Source: Antedon mediterranea
Taxonomy: Eukaryota > Echinodermata > Crinoidea > Comatulida > Antedonidae
DNA: 64,000 bases
Assembly: GCF_964355755.1 (NCBI RefSeq)
Contig: NC_092679.1
Span: forward strand, 4,652,001-4,716,000
Direction: 5' to 3'
The notes beneath the pieces are model-generated. The model did not search any database, was not told the origin of the DNA, and was given only the letters and a program-made list of their open reading frames with translations. Shown here piece by piece: positions 11,174 to 24,300 of this stretch. A program made the position numbers and the translations under genes. Each line of letters begins with the position of its first letter. Position 1 is the first letter of the stretch.

Positions 11174-12222
11174 GGGTGTCACGAAACCTAAGACCACGAA
11201 AGCTAAGACCCCCTAAGACCTAAGATCACGAAAGCTAAGACCCAAGACATAAGATTACAAATTTTTATCTTTCGCACCTGCCTTGTATTTTAACTCCCAA
11301 CATTTATTCTGAATACCACACCTTAGAATTGGCACTTTCATGAAAAAGAATCACATAAAAAGTAACAAATACATTTTTAAATTGATGATTTTACAGACGT
11401 TTTTCTTGCACACAAAATGACTAGCCTACAGTACAGTAGGCCTACCCCATGTTCAATGTTTTTGTTTCTATGGAACGTCAAAAGAGCAAAAATTATATAG
11501 AGGGCTGAAAACTCTGTGGAGTCCATCTACAGTGTGGATGGAACAATGTAAAATTAAAATTGTAATGATAATAGTATAATCAAGCAAGTACGAAGAAATA
11601 AATACTGGCAAATAAATTTTAATTTAAAAATCATGATAAGTTTTTTTGTTTCTTTTTCTTATTATTGTTGCTCTTTTGGCGCTCCATAGAAACAAAAACA
11701 TTGAGCATGGGGAGCTCGAGGAGTTACAGTATACAAAGAACACGTCTGTTAAATCATCAATTTAAAGAATTTATTTATTTGTTTTTATGTGTTTCTCCTT
11801 CTGAAAGTACTTATAAGTCCTAATTTTAAAGTGTGGTATTTAGGATAAAGTTAGTCAACAAATTTGGAGTCAAAATACAAGAAAGGCAGGTGCGTAAGAA
11901 AAACATCCTCTGAACCAACACAATGGAGTAAATATATACCAACAAACAACCCGTCAAGTTTGTTTGTTGTAAAGAAAAAATATACATTTACTCAACGGGC
12001 GAAAATAATCGGAGTTTAATCTATGTTTTGCGGTAGTATTAAATTATATTTATGGTAATAAATGAAACCTACTGTGTTTAAAATTATGTATGGATAAACA
12101 AGTATTGTTTTTAAGCTGTAGTATATCTTAGAATTTGTAATCTTAGGTCTTGGGTCTTAGCTTTCGTGATTCTTAGGTCTTAGGGGGTCTTAGCTTTCGT
12201 GGTCTTAGGTTTCGTGACACCC
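11174..12222. mobile_element. Foldback-type non-autonomous DNA transposon with long terminal inverted repeats
   Basis: The termini GGGTGTCACGAAACCTAAGA and its reverse complement delimit the element. Inverted arms continue inward with CACGAAAGCTAAGACC motifs, the pair GCACCTGCCTTGTATTTT / GAAAGGCAGGTGCG, and the pair near 11450 / 11700 (TGTTTTTGTTTCTATGGA). Flanks are acattaggag (11164-11173) and acattaagag (12223-12232), a 10-bp direct repeat with one mismatch. Long TIRs and a 9-10 bp duplication fit Mutator-like or foldback elements; no transposase frame inside. Confidence 0.8.
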
Positions 12223-12606
12223 ACATTAAGAGAATACCCCTGGCCCCATTCTCAATAAACGTTCAATATGATTCACTTCCCACACACCTTTGAACCAGCT
12301 TTTTCCACCTTTTAAACATGTCATTACCCTTTTTGACAAAACGTTCAACTTCAGCCATTATATTAACATGTTTTACTGACTAATAGCATCACATTAACAG
12401 TGCGGCAGTGAGATGTTTCTGATGGAAAAATTGTGATAGTTGCATCATGCACAAGTTAAATGGTGAAGCTATATCAAGTTTCAAGTTTATTGTTTCACAC
12501 AACACAATACAATATGAACAGAAACATAAAATAATAAATACAATTGTGTGAGGAGGACGCATTAAGCCAAGGCTTTAAGTTTGGTCCTCCAGATATAGCT
12601 CTATAT

Positions 12607-12781
12607 AGCTCTGTCTACACTACCAAACTAGTTTGACAAAAAAGTATGGTAGTGATATGCCCACATATGGAAGTGATATGCCCACATATGGAAGTGATAT
12701 GACATCATCATGTCTACAGTATATATATGAGCACTTCACATTTTTTTGTCACATAAAGTTTGATAGTGTAGACAGAGTTTA
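12607..12781. mobile_element. MITE family A, copy 1
   Basis: The left end AGCTCTGTCTACACTACC and the right end GATAGTGTAGACAGAGTTTA are inverted. Interior has repeated ATATGCCCACATATGG segments. Confidence 0.85.
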
Positions 12782-13257
12782 GATGATGGTGTAACTGTCA
12801 AGGAAATGCAGACTATTATTGAAACTCTGGCACATACACAAAGTTTTGAAACACAATGTTTTAAAAGTTTTAAATCCAATAATAATATTCATTATTATAC
12901 ATACTACATAAAATTGATTACTGCTATCAACAATTTATTATAGTAAAAAGTTTGGACGAAGGGCAACGAGGGCAGCATTTTTTTGGACATCAGAGTTTTT
13001 TTAAAGACAAAAGCCGCTGGGTTTTACTCTAATCTAATTTACTGAACATTTGTTCATAATTGGTAAAATACAATACATGTATTTAAATATATTTTACAAT
13101 CGATAGAAAGACATCAAAATTGGATACCGTAGAAATACAAGCAAGTTTAAAAGTTGGTTTCTTCATCGACCGATGACGACAAGATATAGCAGCATTGAAG
13201 GAAGACGGTCTTGTGCAATATGATAATGCCGCAGCGTATTAGGTCAAAGGTCATTGC

Positions 13258-13314
13258 TTATGTTTTGTTGGCGATCTGTTCTGTTTCAATGTCTCGTGAC
13301 ACTAGCTTGTAAAC
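13258..13314 (-). CDS. Possible terminal coding exon, 18 codons plus stop
   Basis: On - a good acceptor (pyrimidine tract then GTGGCAG) ends at 13315 and is followed in phase 0 by VYKLVSRDIETEQIANKT and TAA. In phase 1, matching the end of TTLL5 exon E17, it would instead read nine codons, GLQASVTRH, then TGA. It could be an alternative TTLL5 terminal exon (phase 0 could follow E15), the end of an unseen gene, or a chance site. I do not recognise the peptide. The - strand stretch below it has an AATAAA at 8919. Confidence 0.3.
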   Translation of the reverse strand, partial: VYKLVSRDIETEQIANKT

Positions 13315-13470
13315 CTGCCACAGAAAGAAAAGAAATATCTGTGATTAAATCTGACTTGGAATAACACAGACATGTACAAATGAATTGACCGCAGCCCTGA
13401 GAATACCTGTGTTGGCTAACTTAATTTTAAAAGGTGTGAAATTTGCCATATTAGTGTCAAATAGAACATG

Positions 13471-13585
13471 TAGATCTTTATTCCCAAATAATAATACATT
13501 TTTTGTTATCATTTTAAAAGACATGTTACTGTAGATCTTTATTCCCGAAATAATAATACATTTTTTGTTAACATTTTAAAAGAAA
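13471..13585. repeat. Tandem duplication, ~65 bp unit, two copies
   Basis: TAGATCTTTATTCCC followed by AATAATAATACATTTTTTGT and CATTTTAAAAG occurs twice in direct succession. Confidence 0.8.
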
Positions 13586-15552
13586 AAATATTACCAGTAT
13601 TGTTAACTGATAAAATCCTCTCAGCAATGTAAATTAATTTTTATTCTTGCAGAATATCTCATTTTACCACATTTTCAAGGCTTTTAATGTCAGAGTGGTT
13701 AAAAAAAATTCAGACAAAATATCAAAATAGTTTACGACTGTCTGGAGAGTTTATTAGAATAACACGGAGAAAATTAAAAGCAAATGTACTTGTTGACTTT
13801 CACCTGGAGGTAAAGTTTAGGAGGTGTGTAGGTGGTAGGAGGCCTTTGTTAGTCCCAACCCTGCTGGCTATAACACGACACATTGTTAATAGAATTTAAT
13901 TGTTTTGGATTATGTTTCTGAGATCATAATTATCAATGAAAACAAAGTTTTGGTAGAGCGTGAACTGGCTGAAGAAAAAGGACATATTTTATTATGTCCT
14001 TTTGCTTAAAAATATCATATAGAGAAGAATTTATGAATAATAATAAGATAAGTATGAAAGGGAGAATGTGTTAAGTTCTTATTATAGGTGTCTTGGTAGG
14101 GAGATAGACATTTTAAGTGTTAAGAATTTGTGAGACCTGTGCATACAATGTTTGACAAATTAAAACGATCTATCAATGTTTATTGTCATTTTACTGTACA
14201 ACATCTCAACAAATACAATATTTCCCAAACTGCACAACGATGCAACAGGGCAAGATAATCTGAATCGAGGTGTTTCATCCTGCTTTGTAAGTTAATTACA
14301 AAGTGTTCCTTTCGGTACAAAAGACGGAAATCTGACATGTTTCACGTGTAGATCTGGTGAGCTTGATGCTACAACAGGTGCAGTATGATCGGGTGCAAGT
14401 GTTTAAGCTATTAAACAATCGCTTCATTCAACGACCTATTTGTGGCTTAGTGAATGACGTCATATCTTTGATGCATTGTCATCTAAAGCTTCAGTAAAAT
14501 GTATAATGCTTACTACTAGCATTAGTGTAGTGGATTACCAAAACTTTGAAAATGCGGATTAGATTAAGATATGATTGCATTAAAATTTCTTTTGTGCACT
14601 GAAGACATTGTTATACAACTTACACTACAGTAATAAAGGCTTTGAGACTGTGGAAGAAGATCATTCCCATTTAGGTTATTTGAAGCATTTAGAGCACTGA
14701 TATCTAAATTCTCTAATTTATCAATGGCTTTGAAATTGGATTAGAAAGTGCTAGGTGAGCTGGAGAATTGAGCAACTCCACTTCCATTGAAATATTCCAG
14801 TACTACACAGCTTTTCGACGAAAACTAGCTCTACTAATCAAATCCTGTTGTCTGGCTTCTGTGCACCGAAAAGATATGCTATAAATTATGGCGCATCTCA
14901 GACATTTGAATATTTTACATAGGTCTAGTGTATCGCAAATAAGAAGTGCTGGCAAATCTTAATAATTTTGTTCTTCCACAATGCTCATCACTTAAAATTA
15001 CCTCTAACCAAACTTGACTGACCTTTACATCACTTATCATTAACAAAGTTATCATATCTTGACCCCCACTATGACAATTACACGCATTATTGTCATAGCG
15101 ATTAACATACTAGCGGATCAATCATCATTTTTTCATTTGTCGAAATCAAATGAAACAATCGGAAAACCCATGCTGTTCTATAATGATTCAATTACGGAAT
15201 AACATTGACCGCTTCAAAAATCTCCAAAACCTAGCCATGTAATTAAGCGACTTAGGAGCGGCACAGAATTATAGGACACCAATAATCACGAGCCTAGCTG
15301 GGTGCTGGTAATGGTATACGTGAGTCTCTTTAAGGGAGGTCTAGTCGGGTTTGAGGTGGATGCTGTTTTGCCAGTGCAAACATTTGAATGCCTAGAAATA
15401 TGGAAAACACCACATGTTTAATTTGTCAGAAGCGTGGCGGTACTTTTTAAGGTACTGGTAATATAAGTAGAAGTGAGTATGGGTCTAAAAATCTATAATG
15501 CTCTATAAATGACTGAATAATGCTCAAATACTGTATAATCCCATCCACTAAT

Positions 15553-15700
15553 TAAAGCTCACATCTACATTATCAACCTAGTTTGACAAAAAAAGTGTGA
15601 CCTGCCCAAATATGGTAGAGATACGCCTAAATATGGTAGTGATGTGACATCATCATGTCCATGTATGGGCACATATATATATCACATAAACATATAGAAT
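15553..15700. mobile_element. MITE family A, copy 2 (degraded right end)
   Basis: Begins AAAGCTCACATCTACATTAT, then CTAGTTTGACAAAAAAAGTG and GTGATGTGACATCATCATGT as in other family A copies; the right inverted end is eroded. Confidence 0.7.
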
Positions 15701-16006
15701 AAATAAAATATTTTAATTAAAACAAATATTTGTCTTTTTTCATTTCTCCGAAATCTAAAGTGAAACCAAGATCTTATCACAGGTTAAACATTTGTGAAGG
15801 AGCTTATACAAAATAATACAAAATATTGAATCTATCATCAATAACCCAAAAATATACTGTGACATGACAATATTTGTCCGATTGTTAGTTTAGTTACAAG
15901 TTATAGCAGTTTGAACTTTAAGTCCTTAAGCCTAACTATTATTGGTGTAGGCTATGTCCAGACATTGCTATATCGTTATATACTGTACAAAATTAATTTG
16001 TTGTTC

Positions 16007-16320
16007 TTAAAGATGTATTGTCCCCCTGAAAAAATAATTATTTAAATTTTTATTGTTGAATATGCCATTTAATGTCTTATAACAGTTATCCACTTTGACC
16101 AAAAATTAGATCGAAAAAAAATTTGTTTACCTAAAAAAACTGTAATTTAAAGCAAAAAATAGTCAAATTGGCTGCCTGTCAATGGATTTTTGGTTGAATT
16201 GGGTCTGGTTTTTTTTTCTACAGAAGTGGTTAACTTTATTAAAACTACAAAATAACCTATTCAAAGTCTGATTTAATTAATCTTCATTTTTCATGATTTT
16301 GGGGGACAATACATCTTTAA
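16007..16320. mobile_element. MITE family E with TTAA ends, copy 1
   Basis: Starts TTAAAGATGTATTGTCCCCC and ends GGGGGACAATACATCTTTAA, an exact inverted pair. TTAA stands at both edges, consistent with a TTAA target duplication (piggyBac-type). A related copy, with the same left end and interior, is at 41455. Confidence 0.85.
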
Positions 16321-16896
16321 TAATATTGAACTAGACAAAATTCTTTACATTTTGTTGGTGAATTTATGCAAAATTATTAAATCATTATTATCGGTAGTCT
16401 CAGAAAAAAAAACAACAAACAAGCTTTTGTTGAAATAAAAGCATGAACTAGAGTCTGGAAGTTGAAAAGGTGAAGAAAATCTTTTAGCCTTAAATAACTA
16501 AACATACTATGTGTAAATTATAATACCAATATTTTACTGGTTAAACTCACAAATCAAACACACACACACAAATATTGATACATATAATATCACTTTAGTA
16601 TTAGCCTTTGTGATTAATGACATTACTACATTAAGTGTGATAACTTGGGCCAGTTCTTTGCAACTTTTATTACTCCCTTACCACATCCAGGCTAGTTTGA
16701 GATTTACGACATTATCCTAATAGAGACCGGATATGAATTATTGACATAAGGGTATTACTGGAGTAAAAATAGAAAGTATAATGTGCAGTCAACTGTTATG
16801 CATGATGACATCGGGGAAAAGTTAGAATAGTAGGCCTAAAAAAACAAAAATAAACTGGTAGTGGTAAGTGTATCTAAATTTGGCCAGTATAGACTC

Positions 16897-17040
16897 TAAC
16901 CTAACCCTCCATGATATATGTGCTACACACAAGATACTGTATTATGGAATTTACCTATGACACTGGACAAATAATTGTCACATGTGACAGCTTTCAATGT
17001 GTTGGTTAACCTTGGGCGTATGAAGCTGGGTGGTACATAG
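16897..17040. mobile_element. Hairpin MITE, family D, copy 2
   Basis: Contains CATGATATATGTGCTACACA and the arm GATACTGTATTATGGAATTT followed by ATGACACTGGACAA, matching family D copies at 720 and 54985. Confidence 0.5.
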
Positions 17041-18127
17041 TATAAACTAATTGTATTCAGGCATCCAATACAGAATGGTACCCACAAAAAGTTCAAATGT
17101 CAACAAACAAATTATCCCTTCCTAAAACATTTAATTAGTTCACCAAATTGTGGCAAAATCCCATCTGTTCTATTATTCTGAGCCACATCAATAAAAAGCA
17201 CAAACCATTTTTAATCAGAATTAGCTGTTGACCGAATTTATGATGAATAAAAACGTTTAAAAAAAACAATAAAAGTTACTGTTTGGTGTTTATTGCTGTT
17301 GAAGGTTTTGTAATCAAAAGTCAAACGTAATAAAATAATTATATCTTCAGGCAAAAATCTTAAATTAAAAATCTCTTTAAACCTGCACGTATCTTTATTT
17401 TAACTTATTTATTCTACGTTTTTATTATTGTCATGTACATTTGTTACGCAATATAAATTGAGGTACTATAAATATCGTAAAAAACTAGGGTAGGCCTATT
17501 TCTCCCTTGTTGCATGTGTGAAGGAATTAGATAAATAATGCTCTTATCTTTCCTCACCCTCCCTCCTCTTTTCAAGTGTTTGCATAGAATACTTATTTAA
17601 ATTGACAGACGTAATTAACTTGTAACAACAAAGTTTTGAAAAAGTGAAATGAAAAAACAAACTGAAAAAAATTTAATTGAATTACTTTTTAACCTTCTAA
17701 AACACTTGGCATTTACCAAGACTATTGTTTAGATGAAAACTAAAAAACAATTAGAAACCACAGTGTGAAAAAAATACACATGTTGGAACACTCCTATGAA
17801 ATGAAAACCTCTGGGACACAATCCTATGAAACAAACAAGTGGAAACGGCCAATCCCTATTAAGGGGTCACCACACCCTTTGGGGACACTTTGCTAGATAA
17901 TGAAGATTTCCCCTTATAGAGGTTCTATACAATACCAAATATACATTTTTACTCATGGTTGAGGACAATGCAACAATTAGTTCAAAAGATACTAAATTCA
18001 TTTCTGTATCGCCATGGCAAACTATTAATTTTGACTTTTATTGTTACTTGTATTTTTGCCATGATAAATAGCTAATAAATAAAATCTGTTTTTAAGTTCA
18101 CTATTAAATTAATTAAATTTAGTGGTC

Positions 18128-18133
18128 TTTATT
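18128..18133 (-). terminator. TTLL5: Polyadenylation signal for TTLL5 ending at E18
   Basis: TTTATT on +, AATAAA on -, about 130 nt past the E18 stop codon, a normal distance for a short 3' UTR. Confidence 0.55.
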
Positions 18134-18265
18134 TAGAGAAAAACTGATGAAGTAAATGCATTTTTTAAAAACTGTGTTGAATATTAAATGTATATGCACA
18201 GCGAATTGATGGAATTTGATACACTATAAAGAAATTTATAATCAGCTTGCAACACTATCCGTACT

Positions 18266-18312
18266 TCACTCGTTGTATCCTTCATTTAGCAGTTCCTCTT
18301 CCTCACGCGATC
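18266..18312 (-). CDS. TTLL5: TTLL5 terminal exon E18
   Basis: Acceptor TAATTATAG ends at 18313; phase 1 joins E17. Encodes SREEEELLNEGYNE then TGA at 18266-18268. An acidic C-terminal tail. AATAAA is ~130 nt downstream. Confidence 0.75.
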
Positions 18313-21300
18313 CTATAATTACAACATCAACATCATCAAAATAAACTCGTAAGTGAAGATCATGAACTTTCTTTATCAAACTCTAGAAACTCAATAACAA
18401 GTTTAATGTTCGTATGTTACTTTCACAGGTCTTAACACAGAACTTTAGAACCTTTTCATGTAGCTCAATTAAGCACAGTTTGTACGTATGACTTCGTAAT
18501 CAATTTGGGAAAAACAGCATCTAAAAAAACCAGCTATAACAATTTTTATGTCATATTTATTTATTTATTAATATTTATACTGGGCGACCTCTTCAGTCAA
18601 AGACTGGTCTCCCAGAGGGCCCAGTTGAAGATCAGCGGCTGTGATGTACTGGTACACCTTGGTAACCCCCTACTCGTCTCGAAAGATGTACTAGGTTCTT
18701 TAAAGTGCACATGAGCTAGATGTGTACACTGGACCTACGGTTTATAGTCCTTATCCGAGAAGACTTGTTCTACCACCAGAACCATAAAGCGAGTGAGCCT
18801 CGAACCCTTGCCAATGTTATGGCTACGTAATTACGATTCCACTGTGTTAACCGCTCGGTCAATCAAACCAAACATCTAGGTTGTATGTTTGTTAAAGTGA
18901 AACCTATAAATATAAATATAGCCCCGCCTCCTTTAATACACCCCCACCCCCTTTTCAGGAACACCGCTATAAAGGAATACTTTTTAGTGAAGTGAACTAG
19001 AGGCAAACTTACGCGGACACTACTGTACGTTTCCAAAGTTGTACCTTAATAATGGGTTATTTTCTTTATATTCTTATAATATTCAGTAGTACTCTATCAA
19101 GGGGACACATTCAGTCCCTAAAGCTTGGTTCCCACTAGAACGTAACGCAAGGACGTAAACGCAACGCAAGCGTTTTAACCAATGACAAGCGAAGTTATAG
19201 ACAGTTAGCAATCACAAGCGAATAAGCCATCGCTTGTGATTGGTCAATTCACTTGCGTTGCGTCACGTCCTTGTGTTGCGTCGCCAGTGGGAACCACGCT
19301 TTAATAACAGTGTTCTCTGGATAGATGGGGTTCGACTGTATATGGTTCATAGTTTAACCTCAGTGCTTCTAGTCCAATCAGCACTCAATTTCACGATTGA
19401 CTCATCATTTAACCTTTTCATTAGCAACCCCGAGAGGATAAAAAAGTACATTGAATTTATCTGTTTAATAAACAAAACAAATATCAAAATAGATCATAAT
19501 ACTAATAGACTTAATTGAAAGTATTATTAGTTTTATTTTTAGATGTTGCTGCACTAAAAATATATCTAGCCGACTAGAATTCTAATGTCAAAGTGAAATA
19601 CACAATATGGTACAAGGATTTGCAGGCTTGTATGACTCTTAAAAGTATAAATGGATTTAGATGGTATAAAAAATGGCCCTACAATGATGGATAGGTCAAC
19701 ATAGGGTCATCCGATGCAGTTGTTATTTCACAGTTCATGTATGTATGTTTAAAAGTTTCATTTCGGGATTGAAAATCTTAATGCAAAACTGTTAAGGTTT
19801 GTAAAGGTATGCCACATTACAGTATATTAAAACAAACTTTAGTATAAAAAAAAAACCGGTAACATTAAAGGCCCATTTACACTAGGACAATAGCGATCGA
19901 TCTAGGATGAAAAATTAAAGTCTCATTTACACTAGGACAATAGCGATCGATCTAGGATGAAAAATTAAAGGCCCATTTACACTAGGACAATAGCGATCTA
20001 TCTAGGATGAAAAATTAAAGTCCCATTTACACTAGGACAATAGCGATCGATCTAGGATGAAAAATTAAAGGCCCATTTACACAAGGACAATAGCGATCGA
20101 TCTAGGATGAAAAATTAAAGGCCCATTTACACTAGGACAATAGCAATCGATCTAGGATGAAAAATTAAAGGCCCATTTACACTAGGACAATAGCGATCAA
20201 TCTAGGATGAAAAATTAAAGGCCCATTTACACTAGGACAATAGCGATCTATCTAGGATGAAAAATTAAAGTCCCATTTACACTAGGACAATAGCGATCGA
20301 TCTAGGATGAAAAATTAAAGGCCCATTTACACTAGGACAATAGCAATCGATCTAGGATGAAAAATTAAAGGCCCATTTATACTAGGACAATAGCGATCGA
20401 TCTAGGATGAAAAATTAAAGGCCCATTTACACTTGGACAATAGCGATCGATCTATGATGAAAACTTTTCTTTTGGTTTATGTATTTTAATAGAATAATAA
20501 TAGAATTACAGTAATAGAAATAGATTTTATAATTTTTACAAACCAATTTGTATAAATTGCAGAAATACACATATACAATATAAAAGTTAATAATTGACAG
20601 GCCTCAATTATTACCTACTTAATTTAAAAGATAATAATAGAAACATTTATATGTCTGCCTGACGTGGATTAATAATCGTTACGCGGTAATCCCCACACAA
20701 CCAAAAAAACCATCTCACTCGCCCTCGCTAAAGAGCACATCACTTCCCAAAAAGTGCATAGTATTAACCTACGTAGCATGCGGCTGATTTAGTATGACCT
20801 AAACCTTTTCTATCTAAATAACAGTAATCAGATATTCCTATGGGAATACAACTAGGATTATATGACCTAAGCCATGGATAAAAAATCAAAAACAAGTCAT
20901 AGCATTTTAATGCTTTTTTAATGCTTTTTTAATACATTGGTAACAAGTCTCTGATCCATTATGTTACTAACTTTTGTGTTTACTCATTAAAAACAAATAA
21001 ATTTTAACATAGTATAATTTAGAAAAATTTGTTTAAAATTAAAGCCTGAATAATAAAAGTCTCTGAAACAATGCGATAAATTCAAATTACATGCATTCTT
21101 TTGCAAATGACAATCTGATCGGTTACTCGCAAACATCTAGCAGTCATCTACTCCCACTGCTCGCATATAAATGCTAGGTCTTCTCAAAACAGCGCTGTCG
21201 AAAATGCATAATATTTTTGTTTTCTCTGTGTCCTCGTCATATTAAAGAAAAAAATATTGCATGATTGCAGTGTGTCTATTGCATTCTGTCATGCAAACAA

Positions 21301-24300
21301 GATACTCATGTTAGTACAGTAATGTATGCTTCTATTTTTAATACTTACCAGGGTGGTAGCTTGAATAAGCCGCCTTTGCCAGCCCTGTCATGTTGCTATA
21401 CTTCATGGTAGAGTAAAAATGTGACCCTTGACCTTCATCCAACTGATTTGTTCTGTAAAAAAAATCAAATGTATTAGTATTCATTTTGTGACAATAAATA
21501 CACAATTTATAGCATGTTAAATTTGTTGTTTGATGTGAAATGTAAAGGTGATACACAGTGTCGATGTCATTATGAAGCTTTCAATTTTCAAAGTTTTATG
21601 GCAACCTAATTTTCTTCTGGGGAAGGACCCTGTTTCGGTAGAATAATGTACTAATGAAAACCATTTAAATGATGCGTTTACAAGCAGAGGCAGACATAGA
21701 GGGCTATGACCCACTACTTCCATTTGATAGCTTTAAAAAAGGCAAAACAAGTTTTATGGAAGTCTTCAGGGGAAGGATTCTGAAACCTCCTATTCTCCTA
21801 TACCTTTCTTAAAATCCAGGATATTCGGCTGAGAAGGATATAAAATATACTAATAAAAGGATACATAAGGATATACAGTATAGAACAATTTAGTATTGAA
21901 CTAGGGAATGGTCGTAATTTAAGTTAAATCCTTGTCGCACCAATTCAAAATAAACATTTTCAGTTTCATTTATCAATGAAAGAGAATAATATTTATTTTT
22001 AGATCTATTGATGGCTTCTACAATTCTATTGTTTTTACAATTAAATGTAAACTCTTCTAATGACATAGTAAGAATACTATGCTGAACAGACTGTATCAGG
22101 TATAGCAATTACACAGCTATTTGTTTGCTATTATTTGCTATTATTGCTCTATCAGGTATAGCAATACACAGCTATTTGTTTGCTATTATTTGCTATTATT
22201 GCTGTATCAGGTATAGCATTTACACAGCTATTTGTTTGCTATTTATTGCTATGACCAATCCTGCGCCTTAGTAGAGTGGCTGAACAAGGATATGAAACAA
22301 GGATACATACATACGGACCATTGTGTGATAATATGTCATGTCATAGTGCCATGTATCATGCCATGTATCATGCAACTTTTAAAACTGCAATATATACAGT
22401 AAGATCCCCTGAATTTGGGACACTAAAATGAAACGATATAGTAAGTTTTTAACATGGTAAACCTATTTCAGGGCACACAAATAATATCCTGTTTGGAAAG
22501 TTTCATTTACATCACAAGCAAATCACTCAATTTGTCTAGAGAACTTTGCAATAATGGATTGTTTTATAATTTTCACATTTAGTTAGAATACTGTCCCTAA
22601 AGTATTCCAATGTCTATAAAGATATGAAAGGTAGAATATTATATTATAAAATTAGGATATAGGATATAGGATATAGCAACTATTTGTTAGTTGTAAGAGT
22701 ATTGTCATTTATATCATTGTGTAATATTGTGTTTACGGATATTGCAATTTCTTGAATCATATAATAAAAACCAATTCAAAGAAGTAGATGGTATAGTTTT
22801 ACGGTATTTTCAGTTTCGCCTTCATTTTAGGGAATTCTTTATATTTTTAAATCCGACTCTGCAACCAATTTATTTTGTCATGGATTCAAAAACTTTCATT
22901 CATATGACACATCATGATTAAGTTGGTCTTGTCTAACTTTTATATTTTATAATCATCAGTAATGTTCACATGACCAAGTTGATCATGATCAATTCAAATT
23001 AATTATGTTTGTATTCATTTTCTTACAAAGTATATAGCACTGCATGTTCACACAATAAATCATGAGCAAGTTGATCATGATCAACTCAAATTAATTATGT
23101 TTGTATTCATTTTCTTACAAAGTATATAGCACTGCATGTTCACACAATAAATCATGAGCAAGTTGATCATGATCAATTCAAATTAATTATGTTTGTATTC
23201 ATTTTCTTACAAAGTATATAGCACTGCATGTTCACACAATAAATCATGAGCAAGTTGATCATGATCAATTCAAATTAATTATGTTTGTATTCATTTTCTT
23301 ACAAAGTATATAGCACTGCATGTTCACACAATAAATCATGAGCAAGTTGATCATGATCAACTCAAATTAATTATGTTTGTATTCATTTTCTTACAAAGTA
23401 TATAGCACTGCATGGTCACACAATAAATCATGAGCAAGTTGATCATGATCAACTCAAATTAATTATGTTTGTATTCATTTTCTTACAAAGTATATAGCAC
23501 TGCATGTTCACACAATAAATCATGAGCAAGTTGATCATGATCAACTCAAATTAATTATGTTTGTATTCATTTTCTTACAAAGTATATAGCACTGCATGTT
23601 CACACAATAAATCATGAGCAAGTTGATCATGATCAACTCAAATTAATTATGTTTGTATTCATTTTCTTACAAAGTATATAGCACTGCATGTTCACACAAT
23701 AAATCATGAGCAAGTTGATCATGATCAACTCAAATTATTTATGCTCCATCATGTTTCTGTTAAGTTTCTTACAAAGTTTATAACCAGCATTGCATGTTCA
23801 CACAATAAATCATGAGCAAGTTGATCATGATCAAATGTAAATGTATTTTCAGGAACAGAACATAAACCCAGTTCACCATCTGTCATTTTAACATGATTTT
23901 TCCACAATAAAGAAATGGTATTCTATATTTTATGACCTTTGTATTCAATCAAATTTGAATCAGGCCATTAAGTTCAAGAATAGCTTTACTTAACTTTACT
24001 TATCTTCCATAAGTTTGATTGAATCACAACCTCTTGTCATTCTCTGAGGGATTCTGAATTGAAATATTTTCTTCTATTCATTGTTAACAAGATGACATAA
24101 CAGTTGTCAAAGTCACATCAAAATCTTGCCCTGGTATTTTATTTTTTTGTTTGTTATATGGTAAAAGCCACAGTAGTTATATTGTTTTGCACATTCATGC
24201 CGAGTTAGTGACAAGCAAATGCGTGAATTTTCAAAGAAATTGGAGTAGAGGGAGCTAAACACCCCTCCCCCAGCTTCAACAATTCTAGTCTTTAACTGTA

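Larger units (their letters stand above)
8925..13257 (-). other. AT-rich region, possible long 3' UTR of a - strand transcript
   Basis: Contains low-complexity A/T runs (10320-10470), a ~58-bp partial tandem repeat (10687-10830), a foldback element (11174-12222) and a MITE (12607-12781). Open frames over the poly-T tract encode only F-rich low-complexity peptides. No coding exon recognised. Confidence 0.35.
13600..18127. other. Spacer between the possible terminal exon and TTLL5 E18
   Basis: AT-rich DNA with MITEs at 15553-15700, 16007-16320 and 16897-17040. No splice-bounded coding exon could be supported; the frame 13687-13899 (+) has no recognisable domain. Confidence 0.4.

Noticed and set aside
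19867-20466. CRISPR array
   Set aside because: Direct tandem units without unique spacers, in a eukaryotic intron; the same holds for the 92-, 41-, 106- and 68-bp arrays.
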